Positions 11,867 through 23,699 of a stretch of 64,000 nucleotides of DNA are shown piece by piece. The notes beneath the pieces were generated by a model. The model was not told the DNA's origin. It made no database searches and saw nothing but the letters and a program-made list of their open reading frames with translations. Numbering within the stretch: position 1 is the first letter of the stretch; each line of letters starts with the position of its first letter. The stretch comes from Hepsetus odoe (Eukaryota; Chordata; Actinopteri; Characiformes; Hepsetidae), in contig CM029376.1 in the NCBI GenBank assembly GCA_017165825.1, forward strand, positions 25,012,243 to 25,076,242, given 5' to 3'. Position numbers and translations under genes: made by a program.

Positions 11867-12457
11867 ATAAATAGCACACAGCTGAGTCAGCGCACTCCTC
11901 TCCACCTGAGAGACAAGCTGCTGCCATGCAAACACTGGGTCTCTGTCTCACACACACACACACACACCTGGGAAACGGGCCTTGATTCCACTGAACTTCT
12001 GTCTGTCATACTGCTTGCTCACACTCATGCACACACTTCACACGTAAGTGCACAAACTTAACCTTAGAGATGAGCCATCTCTGTTACTCCTGTCTGCCAC
12101 ACTTTGCCCACACAAACATAGCACGGCTATGAATCATGCAAACACACACACACACACACACCTGTCAAAAAAGTATTTTTTAATTTGAAGAGAGTCCTCA
12201 CACACTTTCACTAAAGATAAACACACTTGGCAGAATAATGAGCGTAATGTTTGGCGTATGTGTTTCTGCCGAAAGAAAAGTGGTGGTGAGTATTGAAATT
12301 CCTTCCAGAGCCAATCAAAATTATCGCATTGATTGAAGGCATACGCACTTAAACCAGTGTGTGTTCGTTTACTGTTCACTTCTGCCCTCCAGAGATGGCC
12401 TAGTGATGTTAATGATCTTTCTTTTCTCAATGGGCAAAATATATATATATATATATA
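11441..12457. repeat. intergenic DNA with CT and CA tracts
   Basis: (CT)n 11832-11863, CA tracts near 11949-11965 and 12143-12161, and (AT)n 12440-12457. No gene. Confidence 0.7.
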
Positions 12458-12700
12458 TGAAAGTGACAACCCTTGTCATTGCGAGGTCACAGCACAGCAC
12501 ACATGAACCACAGCGAAACTGGACCTCTGCATTTAGCCCATGCACACAGAACACCGTGCAGCTGAGGGGCAGCTATGAAAGCTGCCCGAGGAGCAGTGAT
12601 GGGGACGGTACCTTGCTCAAGGGTACCTCAGGGTGAGGGTGAGGAATTAGACCCACAATATGTTCCGATGGAGGCAACTCCTATACTGACCACCGCTGCC
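12458..12700 (-). mobile_element. S1 tRNA-derived SINE
   Basis: On the minus strand: CAGGCAGCGGTGGTCAGTAT head, CTTGAGCAAGGTACCGTCC, end GACAAGGGTTGTCACTTTCA. It is flanked on both sides by AT dinucleotide tracts (12440-12457 and 12708-12803). Confidence 0.85.
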
Positions 12701-12707
12701 TGAGGAG

Positions 12708-12804
<97 letters not shown>

Positions 12805-12826
12805 CCAACATCAGATTAATTAATTA

Positions 12827-12911
<85 letters not shown>
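12708..12911. repeat. long (TA)n, (TG)n, (AG)n compound microsatellite
   Basis: (TA)n 12708-12803, nearly uninterrupted, then (TG)n 12829-12869 and (AG)n 12870-12911. The AT tract can form a cruciform. Confidence 0.95.
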
Positions 12912-12914
<3 letters not shown>

Positions 12915-13480
12915 GACCAGTCTATGTCCAAATTTGAATCATTTGAATTTTTTTGGACCATCTGATTATTCAGCATTCATGATTTGAATCAGTGGCTCCA
13001 CAAAAGGCCACCAGTGTGAGTCATGTCTCGAGCGCAGTCTGCTTTGTGGCAGATGATGAATTATATTGACAGGTGACATTTGTTGAATGTCAAATATATT
13101 CCTGAACATATGGCCACTGTCTTACGCTTCAGGTGTAGACCTCAGGCTTTATCCAGCCTACAAACATGCAGCTCAACCGTGTGGCCAATAAAGGAATACT
13201 CCGGCCTTTTTCCCCGTCTGCAGCCCGTGATCGATCACCGCCGCACACTCTCCCTCACTTCCAGCAAGGAGGAGCTGAGGCGGAGTTGGAGTATTGCTTT
13301 CGGAGGTTAACATTTCCTCTTTTGATTGGTTATGAGTGCACTGTGGCCTTAACCAAACCCATTAAGTGTAAGGAGGGTTACAAAATACACTCATTCGAGA
13401 AATCCTCACCTGCCCTCTTTTTTGCAAAGCCGCCAATTAAGGAAACGGTCGAGCTTTGCTTTTAAATTAAATTTACCTTT
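12912..13480. other. non-coding DNA, no feature recognised
   Basis: The frames at 13080-13465 lack domains. Nothing supported. Confidence 0.3.
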
Positions 13481-14280
13481 AGAAGCAAGCTGCAGAGCTC
13501 CATTTGGAAACCTGCATTTAAGGAGCTGTCAGGAGAAGCATTTTTAACTTTCAATAAACAAAAAAAGCGCCCTCCGTGCCCGCTGGGCTAAACAGCACTC
13601 AGTAGCCACAAATTAGAATGGAAGGGGGGGGGGGGGGGTGCGTGTGGAGTGCCGGGCTTTTGTTCCGAGCAGGAAAAGCACACATTAAACACAGCGGCTT
13701 TTGTGCGAAATATATTGTATCATGCTCTTCCTACTGAGCGTATTTCTTAAAGATAATGACGAGGGCCGTGAGGATATCGGCGAGAGTGAAGGAGTGAGCT
13801 AATTAAGAACACGACTGCCATCAGAGACGCCGGGGTGCAGCGTGCGCACGGCAAGGCGCTGCCATCGTAGCGTGGCATTTGAACAACAGGGTCCGTATCA
13901 CCTGGAGAGCAATTGATATCAATTATATCATATCATAAAATGGGCCAATTTAATCGTCACTGAATCGACGTGGGGCCCTGTGCTCGCTGCGGCGCCTTAA
14001 GGGTTCGTTTCTGCCATTGTGTCGTGTTGATGAGGCCTACTTAAAATCCAGGGGTCCAAGCGTCAATGGGGGCAATTTGGCCGGCACCCTGACACCGGGA
14101 CAACGAGCGAACGAAGAATGGCTTTGTCTTCGGGCTCGGCGGTGTTTGCTCATGTTTAGAAGGGTGATCTTTCCGACTGAAGAGGAAATTAAAGACGTCC
14201 CGTGCAACGGAACCCACTGTGAGTGTCCGAGGAAAAATGAATCCTACAGTCCAATTACTTTCAGTAACTGACTCAATATC
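13480..14280. other. candidate conserved non-coding block
   Basis: High-complexity sequence without microsatellites apart from one G run (13623-13638). It contains homeodomain-type motifs (CTAATTAAG near 13798, CAATTGATATCAATTATATC near 13910). No frame with a domain. Conservation is suspected only from texture and from the gene neighbourhood, in which PAX6 enhancers are known. Confidence 0.25.
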
Positions 14281-15526
14281 CAGATTATATCCAGAATATC
14301 CAGAAAGAGTCATAATTTTGCAGTTTAGTCCCTTGTTATGGCATCTTTGTCCTTTTTATGGAATGGATGGATTTTAAAGATAATATTTCACAAGTTGTAG
14401 ATTCCTTGAGACACTTACCTGTCAACGCTGTCAGCAAAGTGAAGATTTGTTGCATAAAGTGGCATCCCGAACACCGAAACCTGCTTCAAACATGTTTTTT
14501 TAGGAAAACCTTTGTATAAATAGCACCTGGTACTGGTGTTGACTTGAGTGTAAGAGTTTTAGATTCAAAACGTTTCTTTCAGAATCCCTTTCAGGTGGTA
14601 TATTTATAAAATAATCACTTTAAACTGGAAGAGAAGTCGAATTAGGAAGTCGCCCATCATTTAGTAGCTGAGATCACTGAGGTTATTCAGAATGGCTTGG
14701 TGTGAAATTAAGTTCACAGTAGAGAAATCTAGGCGTGGTGAAGGGAACCAGACATCTCCAGCACAAACGCTGAATCTCCAAACTCACCAGTGAACCCACA
14801 CGTGTCTTCTGAGTGGAACGGGTTTTGGTTTTAGTCTACTACAGACTCTAGTAGAACAAGTTCTCAGGCATCAGCCAGCATCTACATCACCATGTCATAG
14901 CATCCTCTGGTGGAGCTTCAGACATCTGGTTCTGCCATCACAGTAAACAATTTAAAGTTTTTGAACAGTGTTCACACCAAAATCCAAGAGTCGGTGACTT
15001 TCCACCAAGCGGTATTTCCCTCTGAATGTCTGAGACGAGCTGCAAATGTTCTAAAATGTTTAATATATGGTATTTCTGTCATTTGCTGGCATTTCATTAA
15101 CACAGAAAGGTTCACAATGGTCAGAAAAGAGAGTGATGATGAAAGAAGTGGCCGTTCTTGTTTTTTTTTCTTTCCAAAGAAAAGTTTAAGAGAAAAACTT
15201 TTTAAAAATTGGAGTGCGGTGTGATTTTTTAAAATAAATCTGGAGGCATTGTGGACGCCCTAATCCACTCCTAATCTGGATTAGGAATCCCAGTGTGTTT
15301 TATTTTTGCTCTGCCTCTCTTGAGTCTGTGGTCAGCGATCATCCCTCTGGCTTTGTCCATGGACCGGCCTCCTTAACGTTTTAGCAGCTCCCTGACTGGC
15401 TGATCTTTGATCTGATGTCTTCATAGAGGAGATCGGCAGGTTACCTCATTTAGGATGCAAATCCTCCACCACAGTCTACTGGCACTTTGTAAAAAAAACA
15501 CAGAGAGAGAGATGGAGGGAGGGAGG

Positions 15527-15559
<33 letters not shown>

Positions 15560-15750
15560 CTGGGAGGGGGTTCTGAAGGGATTCCTGAACTGGGACCCCC
15601 CCCCAAACACCCCTTCCCTTCACCCTGATCCGCTCTCCACTATAGATTAAGGTAGGGGATAACCTTTTCTTAACACAGAAGAAAGAGTATAGCACGGACG
15701 CGCCTGGGGTGGGCAGCCGGAGGGGGTGTTGCGGGGGAGCGTTGGGGGAA
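14280..15750. other. no gene; GA tract
   Basis: AT-rich DNA with an (AG)n/(GGGA)n tract at 15505-15560 and a C run near 15596-15604. Nothing else supported. Confidence 0.4.
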
Positions 15751-17060
15751 TCCTCTCATAATAAAGCAGCATGCCATAAAAGCATGCTCTGTGTCAGGAG
15801 CTTGTGAATGGAGCTCAATGGAGCCCCATTCCTGGCCCTGGCGGGGAGCCTTGCCAAAGCCTACCTAGAGCCAACTAAGCGTGAGTAATCTGCCGGCGCT
15901 CAATGGCCGGGGCCAACTCCATTCAGGCCTCTCAGAACTTTAAGAGTTGATAAATTTATTATCTGTGGTGATTAGGGCCACCACCTCCCTCCCCGCAAAT
16001 GGCCCCCTTCACCTCCTTAAAGCCGAGAGGGTCCGGGAGAGAGAGTGAGAGAGTGAGAGTGAAGCGAAAGAAAAGAAAAGGTTGCAGCATGGAGAAGGAG
16101 TCTCTTTCTCTCTTCGCTCGTTGTTTCTTTCTCTTCTCTTTCCCTCTCTCCAGGACCAGCCTCCCAAAGCAAAAGGCCCTCTAATTGCAATACTAATGTG
16201 CTCGAAACCTCCGATTTGAAATGAACCAAGGCAGAAAATTGATTTCATGCTGTGACAGTTTATATATTGCTGCCAGTAGACAAGCGGCCCATTGAATGGG
16301 AACTGTACCTTCTAATTTTGTTTGGTGGGGAGAGAGAAAGGAAAATAATTGCTTGGTTACGTTTGGTCAGGGTATAAAAGTCGTCCAGCGACATTTTTCA
16401 TACAGTCTGCCGGCGAGGGTCTCCGAGGTGGAAGAAAAGATTAAATAAAGCAAAAATTTCAAATAATTGACTGTTGACGTGGCGAGGCGAAGGCTTTGTC
16501 CCTTTAACAGGTTGTAATGACAAGCGAGTTAAACAAGGGGCCGCGCGGCGAAATAAGCGCTACGGGCCCGGCGAGCTTTGTTAGCCCGGGATCACACCCA
16601 CTCGAGCAGCCACAAAGGGTGCAGTGGTTTGGGACAAATCTCACACACCCTTCAGCACATGGATAAACAATTTTATTAGCTCCATTCAGCCTCCCCTCTC
16701 TTGCGCCGCTCCACTTTTTTCTTGGAGAGCCAGGCTGAACACCAAGGAATGGGCCAGGGTGTGCCATGAGACAATGTCCTTGCTCACATGGCAGCTCAGA
16801 CGGGACGGTTTCGCCGCTGCTCACCGGACGAAATGGAGCTATTGTCACGGCCCTGCGGCTGGCAGAGGTCAATGCTGACCGACATATGGCCATCACCCCC
16901 ATTACCCAAACTAAATATGGTCAGCCCATCAATTAAAATCATACAAATATCCTCCACATTCACAAGCGGCCTGTTTCGGATGAGAATGGAGGCCCCAGTC
17001 ATAAGCACTGAGCGGAAAAGATTCTTCCACAGTGTTGTTCTCACAGTCAATTGACTGTGG
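15750..17060. other. candidate conserved non-coding block
   Basis: 1.3 kb of complex, balanced sequence. Motif-rich segments include CTCTAATTGCAATACTAATG near 16180 and AAAATAATTGCTTGG near 16340. Open frames occur on both strands over the same bases, which argues against coding. A candidate enhancer cluster, not proven. Confidence 0.25.
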
Positions 17061-17187
17061 GTGATTGTGTGTGTGTGAGGGAGAGAGAGTCATTATGTAT
17101 AATTTGAGTCAGCACGTGGATAAATGTGTGTACAGAGCTTTCAATCATCTTTATGAGAGGCTGCTTCTGTGTATGTTAAAAAAGGGG

Positions 17188-17223
<36 letters not shown>

Positions 17224-17498
17224 GAAAGAGAGAGAGAGAGAGTCCGTTGCAGTCCATTAATCTTAATGGGATGTGAATTTGCTAAGGTCCTCCCCTGTCA
17301 GACACACTGGCAAAACCTCAGTGACCACAAATCACAACAGCAAACAGTTTGACATCAACTTACAGTGTTTATGAGAAAGAATTACAATCGGGCGATACAA
17401 ATCTGACCAATGGGGATAGCAATCTAATCAATAGAGGACTCCAGTCTAATCAATAGAAACAAATCACTGGAGTCTGACTGGTTCTACACAGTAATACA
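17060..17498. repeat. GA microsatellite
   Basis: (AG)n from about 17188 to 17242, interrupted, in otherwise plain DNA. Confidence 0.85.
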
Positions 17499-17649
17499 CC
17501 AAGTTGCCCCGAGGTACCCTTGAGGTACTGTCTCCATCACTGCTCCCCGGACGCTAGATCTGGCTGCCCACTGCTACATGGTGTAATGGGTTTAACACAG
17601 AGAAGCATTGTGGTGTGTTCACAATGACAAATAGCTGCTTCACTTTAAA
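17499..17649 (+). mobile_element. S1 SINE, 5'-truncated
   Basis: It begins in the body (AAGTTGCCCCGAGGTACCCT) without the tRNA head, then CTGCTCCCCGGACGCT, and ends ACAATGACAAATAGCTGCTT. Promoter boxes are absent. Confidence 0.75.
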
Positions 17650-17869
17650 CCAGTAAAGTACACAGTAGCATCGCAAGGTCGAGTGAAAATGCTGTTTTAC
17701 GCAATCTTTTTAATGGAATGCATGTTTTTCCATTACAAATGAAACGTTCATTACAGTTGAAGTTAAAATTTGTAATTTTATTCGTATTGATTTTCAACAT
17801 TTAACATATTTTAATTGAAATCTGCCTTTTATTATTATTATTTTTTTTATTTACGTTTTACGTCTCTGC

Positions 17870-19250
17870 CTAGCTAATCAGTATTTTCTCCCTCTTTACT
17901 GTCCAAGCTCTCATTCACTTCACCACTGCTGTCTTCACCCTGCACTTCATCTCCTTGTACTCCTGTCTACTTTCTTCATCTCTCTGACTGTCCCACTTCT
18001 TCTTCTCCTGCCTCGTCTTCTGTTTACACTCCTGGACTTCTTGGTTCCACCACCAGGTTTCCTTATCCTCCTTCTTCCTTCCAGATGTCACACCAAGTAC
18101 CTTTCTAGCCGTCTGCCTGATCACTTCTGCAGTAGTTTCGCAGCAATCCGGTAGCTCTTCAACACCTCCCAGTGCTCGTGTTTACTCCTGCCTGAATTCC
18201 ACCCTGCACTCCTCCTCCTTCAGCTTCCACCACTTGATCCTCGACTCGGCCCTCACCTTCCTCTTCTTCTTAACCTCCAAGGTCATCCTACCTCCCCTGT
18301 CACTACTTGGCAGTCTCTAATCTCCTTCAGACTGACCCTCCGGCAAAGGATATAATCCACCTGTGAGCATCTTCCTCCACTCTTACATGTCACCCTGTGC
18401 TCCTCCCTCTTCTTCAAATAAGTATTGACTACAGCCAGACCTTCAGCATTCCTCTCCTTGAAACCATACCTACCCATCACCTCCTCATCACCTCTGTTCC
18501 CTTCACCAACATGTCCATTAAAGTCGGCACCAATCACCACTCTCTCTCCCCTGTGAACACTCTCTATCACTTCACCTAACTCACTCCAGAATTCTTCTTT
18601 CTCCTCCATCTCACAACCAGCTTGTGGGGCATAAGCACTAACAACATTCAGCATCACACCTTCAACTTCCAGCTTCAAACTCATCACCCTCCCTGACACC
18701 CTCTTCACCTCCAAAACACTCTCCACATACTCTTCCTTCAGGTTAACTCCTCCCCGATTCCTCCTTCCATCCACACCATGGTAGACCACCATCCAGGACA
18801 CCTGGTCTTACTACCCTTCCATCTAGTCTCTCACACACAGAACATCAGCCTTCCTTCTCTCCATCATATCAGCTCATTCTCTACCTTTACCAGTCATGCT
18901 GCCAACATTCAAAGTTTCTATTCTCACTTCCACTCTCCTCCACTTCCTCCTCTCCTCCTCCCTCCGGACATGCCTTCCTTCTATTCTTCTTCTTCTCCTT
19001 TGGCCAACAGTATCCCAGTTTCCACCCAGGCTAGGCTAAAAGCACTAGTGGTGGTCATTGTTAATCCAGAACTCAACCAATGCAGTATGGACATCTTTTA
19101 ATTGATTTAATTGATTGATTAACTTTAATTAATTAATTTGGCAAAGGTTTTACACTGGATACTCTTCCTGACGTAACCCGGGCTTGTTGTCCAGGCTTGG
19201 GACCGGCACAAAGAAATACACACACTGGTGCATCGCTATATAGTGGCTGG
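17870..19250 (-). mobile_element. RTE-clade LINE fragment, 5' half only (5' UTR, endonuclease, linker)
   Basis: Read on the minus strand: a 5' leader common in fish RTE LINEs (19250-19130, including CCGGTCCCAAGCC), then an APE endonuclease start ETLNVGSMTGKG near 18920, the domain core with SAYAPQAGCEMEEKEEFW and GADFNGHVGEGNRG, QVDYILCRR near 18355, and the linker GRKKEDKETWWWN near 18070. Several stops and frameshifts break it. The reverse transcriptase and 3' tail are absent; the copy stops near 17870. It belongs to the same family as the 3' ends at 2170 and 60840, and is distinct from Rex3. Confidence 0.85.
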
Positions 19251-19339
19251 GTCCAATGAACTCTTTTACATAAGAAGAATATTAAATTTAGAGTAAAATA
19301 ATTGTGGTACTTGCTGTCCCTCGCAAACATCTTTGCTAC

Positions 19340-19620
19340 AAATGTGTAAAAGTCTCCGACTCCTGCAGGCCTCTAATTGGCTGTGTGTGTGAAGGATATG
19401 ATGGTGTCAGAGCCTCTGGGACAGTCACCTTTCTGAGGCAATAACAAAATAAGCAATTGTCTCGCAGATCGCACCTTTAATTAGCCAGGCCACATTTCCC
19501 AACACCAGTTCCTCCTCATTAGACCTGTGAGGGACTAAGGGCCAATCAGGGGCCTTGGCCTTCGGGGGTCCTGATCTGACATCATTAAGGTAATGTGTGG
19601 GGGGGGGATGATTTGCCTCT
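19340..19620. other. candidate conserved non-coding block
   Basis: TAATTGGCTGTGTG, CCTTTAATTAGCCAGG and GGGCCAATCAGGGGCC in a repeat-free segment. Non-coding. Conservation untested. Confidence 0.22.
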
Positions 19621-19890
19621 CTGGGCCGGTCACTGTTACACTCGCACGTTGCCTGGGAGTGCTAGAAGGGTGATGTTGGTGTGTGTTTGTGAGGAGCGTG
19701 TTTTAGTCACTTTACAGGTACTTTACAGGGGGAACTGTGTTGTTGGGATATTTTACTGGTTCATGATGACCCAACACTGGCTTTAGAAATGTTCCTCTGG
19801 TTAATGGTATAAAGGTACTGGATGATTTTATGTGTAGCCTCATTAATATAAAGGTCAATGGAAAATAACCATAACTACAGTAATACAGTG

Positions 19891-19928
<38 letters not shown>

Positions 19929-20111
19929 AGAGGGTGCATGTTCACCTGTTGCAGTGCCTGTCCCTTCTTCCCATGAGACCAGAGGATGTGTTATAATGTC
20001 TCTGAGGAGAGTTTGGTGCTTTGTGCTCTGGTCAGGTCTAATGTGGCAAAAACAAGCCGGTGAGTCCCTCAGGTCTAACACACTCATGCGATCTACTTTC
20101 CAGAGAGACAG
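19620..20111. repeat. plain DNA with a GT microsatellite
   Basis: (GT)n 19894-19927. Nothing else recognised. Confidence 0.8.
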
Positions 20112-20715
20112 GACTGTGCATAAGTCTTGAGACCCCCCATTTCTTTATATTTTCCTTAAAAAAATAATCTTGTTTGTGTAAAACTATTTTTTTATGCTTG
20201 TCAGACCTTTCGCATACTGAGTAGATTAAATAAAAAAAGATGGAGCAAATGTTTTTAGATGCAAGGTTCTAGATAAAGGGTTTCCAACCACTACAGCAAT
20301 GAACTAACCACCTGATCATCTGGAATCATCTGCACCTGGTTCTTCTCTGCTTCATGTCCTCAGTTAGATGCTTTGTTCTGCTTGAAGGCTCAGACGTAGA
20401 TCACTGTGTGGATTAACCAACACAGAACTATCACACTGCTCAGGTACAGAGACTGGACTGAAAATGAGAGACAACAACACTGTCCTTCAGTAAGATCTGG
20501 AGAACTGCTCAGGTACAGAGACTGGACTGAACCTGAGAGACAACAACACTGTCCTTCAGTAAGATCAGGAGAACTGCTCAGGTACAGAGACTGGACTGAA
20601 CATGAGAGACAACAACACTGTCCTTCAGGAAGATCTGGAGAACTGCTCAGGTACAGAGACTGGACTGAACATGAGAGACAGAATTCTGTCCTTTGTTCCT
20701 GAGAACTGTTCCTCA
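20112..20715 (+). mobile_element. repeat family R1, copy B, exact 69-bp internal repeats
   Basis: Same left end (GTGCATAAGTCTTGAGACC) and core as copy A. Internal units start at 20443, 20512, 20581 and 20650, a perfect 69-bp period, giving an open frame of 98 codons (20406-20702) with a 23-residue repeat containing RYRDWTEHERQQHCPS. Confidence 0.8.
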
Positions 20716-21737
20716 ATAGTCGATAGAAAATATAAAGGTCTGTCTATTTTCCAATGTTATTCTTGAGGGAACCAAACGTGGTTCTTCTTCTCTTGCTAAA
20801 GAAGTTGTACGCGACTATAAAAATTATGAGCCGCAGTGGAACTGGAGTGCACTTTACACTTTTATTTGACAGTGACGGCGGGTCTAAAGCATCGTCAGTC
20901 TTTTCATTCCAGGCATTCTTTTGCCTACTGTGAAACCTTTGAGCCTCATATCTACCCAGTGTCCTCCCAGCACCATGTAAAGGAATGAAGCCCTGGTCAG
21001 AGATGCCTCTGCATCCTCCGGCATCCTCCCACCCCGGCCTATTTGTATGGAAAACGGAGGTTACGCCTTGACCCCACCCTCTATCAATCAAAACACTCAC
21101 AATGCTCCTCCATCTGTCTGCTGATCTGCAGCAGCACTGTGCCTCCATCCAGCCTCCAGTGAATAGAGAGTCATCCCAGAGAGCTCTGCTAAACTCCCCC
21201 ACCCCAACCACCTCTGGCACTGGGCAATGCTCTGGGGGGCCATTAAAATCAGAAACATCACCAGGCTGTAATGACCAGCAGAAGATTCACTTCCTCTTGC
21301 TCCCTTTTTTTTTTTCCAGGGTGTCCCTGGCTCTCCGAAGCCCACCACTTCCTCCGCCACCCCGCGCTGTGACCTCACGGCCCCCGGTGGCAATTTGCAG
21401 AATGATGGCAAACAAACGTTGTGTCTCCAGCAGCAGGGCGTGGGAGGAATCAAACGGCGCATTGTGAGAGCGGCAAAAAAAAAAGAAAAAAAAGCTGAAT
21501 AGGATGGTCTAGGTTGCGATTCTTTGTGAAATTGACAGTTCGTGGTCAGAAGTTAGCAGAAGATTAACATGAGCGAATCACTGAATCGCTGAACTACAGC
21601 TTAAAGCTTTAACGTCACGACCATGTCAGTCAAAAGCACATTAAATACAACGAGATCACATTGAACATATATATCAAAATCGTATTTAATTTCATAATAG
21701 TTCATTGTATATGTAATGTACTATTATTATATATAGT
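20716..21737. other. no recognisable gene
   Basis: Mixed sequence. A pyrimidine/T run lies at 21304-21316. Overlapping frames on both strands at 21097-21467 carry no domain. Confidence 0.35.
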
Positions 21738-21834
21738 AATGATAATAATAATAATAATTATCATCATCATCATCATCATCACATTAATAATAATAATAAT
21801 TAATAATAATAATAATAATATTGTTGTTGTTGTT
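21738..21834. repeat. AAT/ATC trinucleotide tract
   Basis: GATAATAAT, ATCATCATC, AATAATAAT and GTTGTTGTT runs in succession. Confidence 0.9.
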
Positions 21835-22049
21835 ATATATTATTATGAAATGAAATACATTTTTCAAGTGAAAACTTCATCTCAATTCAACAGTTCAACA
21901 TCTCTTCGAAAAACAAAAGTCTCTGTCTGCCTTCTTTGCACTTTGCCCTCAAACTCATTGATTGCTCAACTGTCTGCCGCTCAGTGATAAAAGTGGCACC
22001 CGAAAGCCTGGTCCCCGTGTTTCTCCCACGATCTCCCCCTTTTGTCTCC

Positions 22050-22770
22050 AAAACGATGTAATTTCAGAGATTGAAGTCTTCGCTGGTGGCTTCATCTCCT
22101 GCTCTGACAACAATAGCCCCTGAATGCTTTCAGCAATGATGGATAAATTGCCGGGTAGTAAAATATTATATCTAAGGTAGGTGATGGGGCCTTTTCTACA
22201 GGGCTGCTCTCTCCATCAGGCTCATGGCAGCTGAGGTAATTATAGTCTGTTAGTCTGTCTCTCCCTCACCTCTCCTGTTTGTCACTAGCTCATCTACGGG
22301 AGCAATAGGACAGTAATGGTTCGAATTAGCATCTGTTGCCTGACTGGCATTTTCAAAGAAAGTGACAGCCCTACCACTGACCTTTTCTGATCATTGACCA
22401 AAAAAAAGGGGAAAAAAGTGGCATAATTAACTGCCCTTCTCTTCTCATTTCCTAACGGGAATAGCATAATTATAAGGTATATTATGATTTGGAGTGAAAG
22501 ATGGCCCTAAATGTGTCGCTCATTGTGGCTTATCATTGTATTCATTTGCTCAATTAAAACCTGTTATTTGGCAGTGAATGGGTGAGCCAGGCTTCAGAAA
22601 CGATCATCTAAGGGCAGCGGTGACTTCGAAAATGTCAAAGAACCTCACAGTCATCAAAAAGCATCTCACAAATAAGGGAATCCTAAAGCCATTAATGAAG
22701 CCTTAACGTAGCATCTTTAGCAATGCAATCGTGCTAGCGTCCAAAAAATCCCACCTCAAACACATCAGCC
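22050..22770. other. candidate conserved non-coding block
   Basis: Repeat-free and complex. AGGTAATTATAG near 22234, GCATAATTAACTGCC near 22423, GCATAATTATAAGG near 22465 and TTGCTCAATTAAAACC near 22546: four homeodomain-type cores in about 300 bp. No coding signal. Confidence 0.3.
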
Positions 22771-22829
22771 TTGTTTTTCAAAGCTCCTAACAGTCTCAAT
22801 CTTCAGCACCATGTTTCAAGTCTCTAAGG

Positions 22830-23280
22830 AGCGAGTCTGGGCCGAGTCTTGACTCTCTAGGGCGCGAGCCTGGGCTTAGTTTTGACACTCGAGTCTGGGC
22901 TGAGTCTCAACTCTCTAGGACATCAATCTGGACCAAGTCTTGACTCTCTAGAGCACAAGTCTGGGCTTAATCTTGACTTTCTAGGGCACGAGTCTGGGCC
23001 AAGTCTCAACTCTTTAGAGCACGAGTCTGGGCCATGTCTCAACTCTTTAGAGCACGAGTCTGGGCCAAGTCTCAACTCTTTAGAGCACGAATCTGGGCCA
23101 TGTCTCGATTCTCTAAAACAAGAGTCTTGACCAAGTCCCAACTCTCTAGGGCACAAGTCTGGGAGGAGTCTCCAGGGTGTGAGTTTGGGCCGAGCCGAAT
23201 CAGGGGCACAAGTATGATCCAAGTCTCTGGGGTATAGGTCTAGGCAAAATCTTGAGTCTCTGTGTCTCAGTGTCTCAGAG
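22830..23280 (+). repeat. 33-bp minisatellite
   Basis: Units of GAGCACGAGTCTGGGCCAAG plus TCTCAACTCTTTA, regular at 33 bp from about 22980 to 23100 and more diverged at the edges. Because 33 is divisible by 3, an open frame with an 11-residue repeat (ESGPSLNSLEH) appears on one strand and another on the opposite strand; I regard neither as a gene. Confidence 0.85.
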
Positions 23281-23699
23281 TCTGTGCCAAGTCTTCATGT
23301 AACCAAAAGACATTTTAACATTTTTAACACTAATTCTTCACACGCATCTCATTTAATGCGTAGAGAAATTTTGTGTAAAGTATAGATTCTATGCATCCAT
23401 CACATCAATACATCACATCACGCCTGCGTCTAGTATCTTACCCTGGTCTGAATTGAAAGTCATTGACATTTTGAAGAAAAAACAAAATTTTTTAACATTC
23501 TGGTTCCATTTTTTTCATTGCTTGAGATTCAACCAAAGACTGGATGCCCGACTCCGAATGCGAACAGTGAGTTAACATAATTACAATGTAATTAGACATG
23601 TAATTACATCATTATATCTGCGTACTAAAGAAAGAAAGCAAACATAATAAGGGTTATTACTACTAAGAGTGAAATTATTAGTCTTATGCGCTGATACTT

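Noticed and set aside
15801..15860. SSMEP-like reading suggestive of IMMP1L SGPSMEP
   Set aside because: Only a four-residue resemblance, in a frame with no continuation and no splice sites.
19000..19330. A second HDV-like ribozyme at the 5' end of the RTE fragment
   Set aside because: I could not find a P1/P2 pair with the right spacing, and the 5' boundary of this old copy is unclear.
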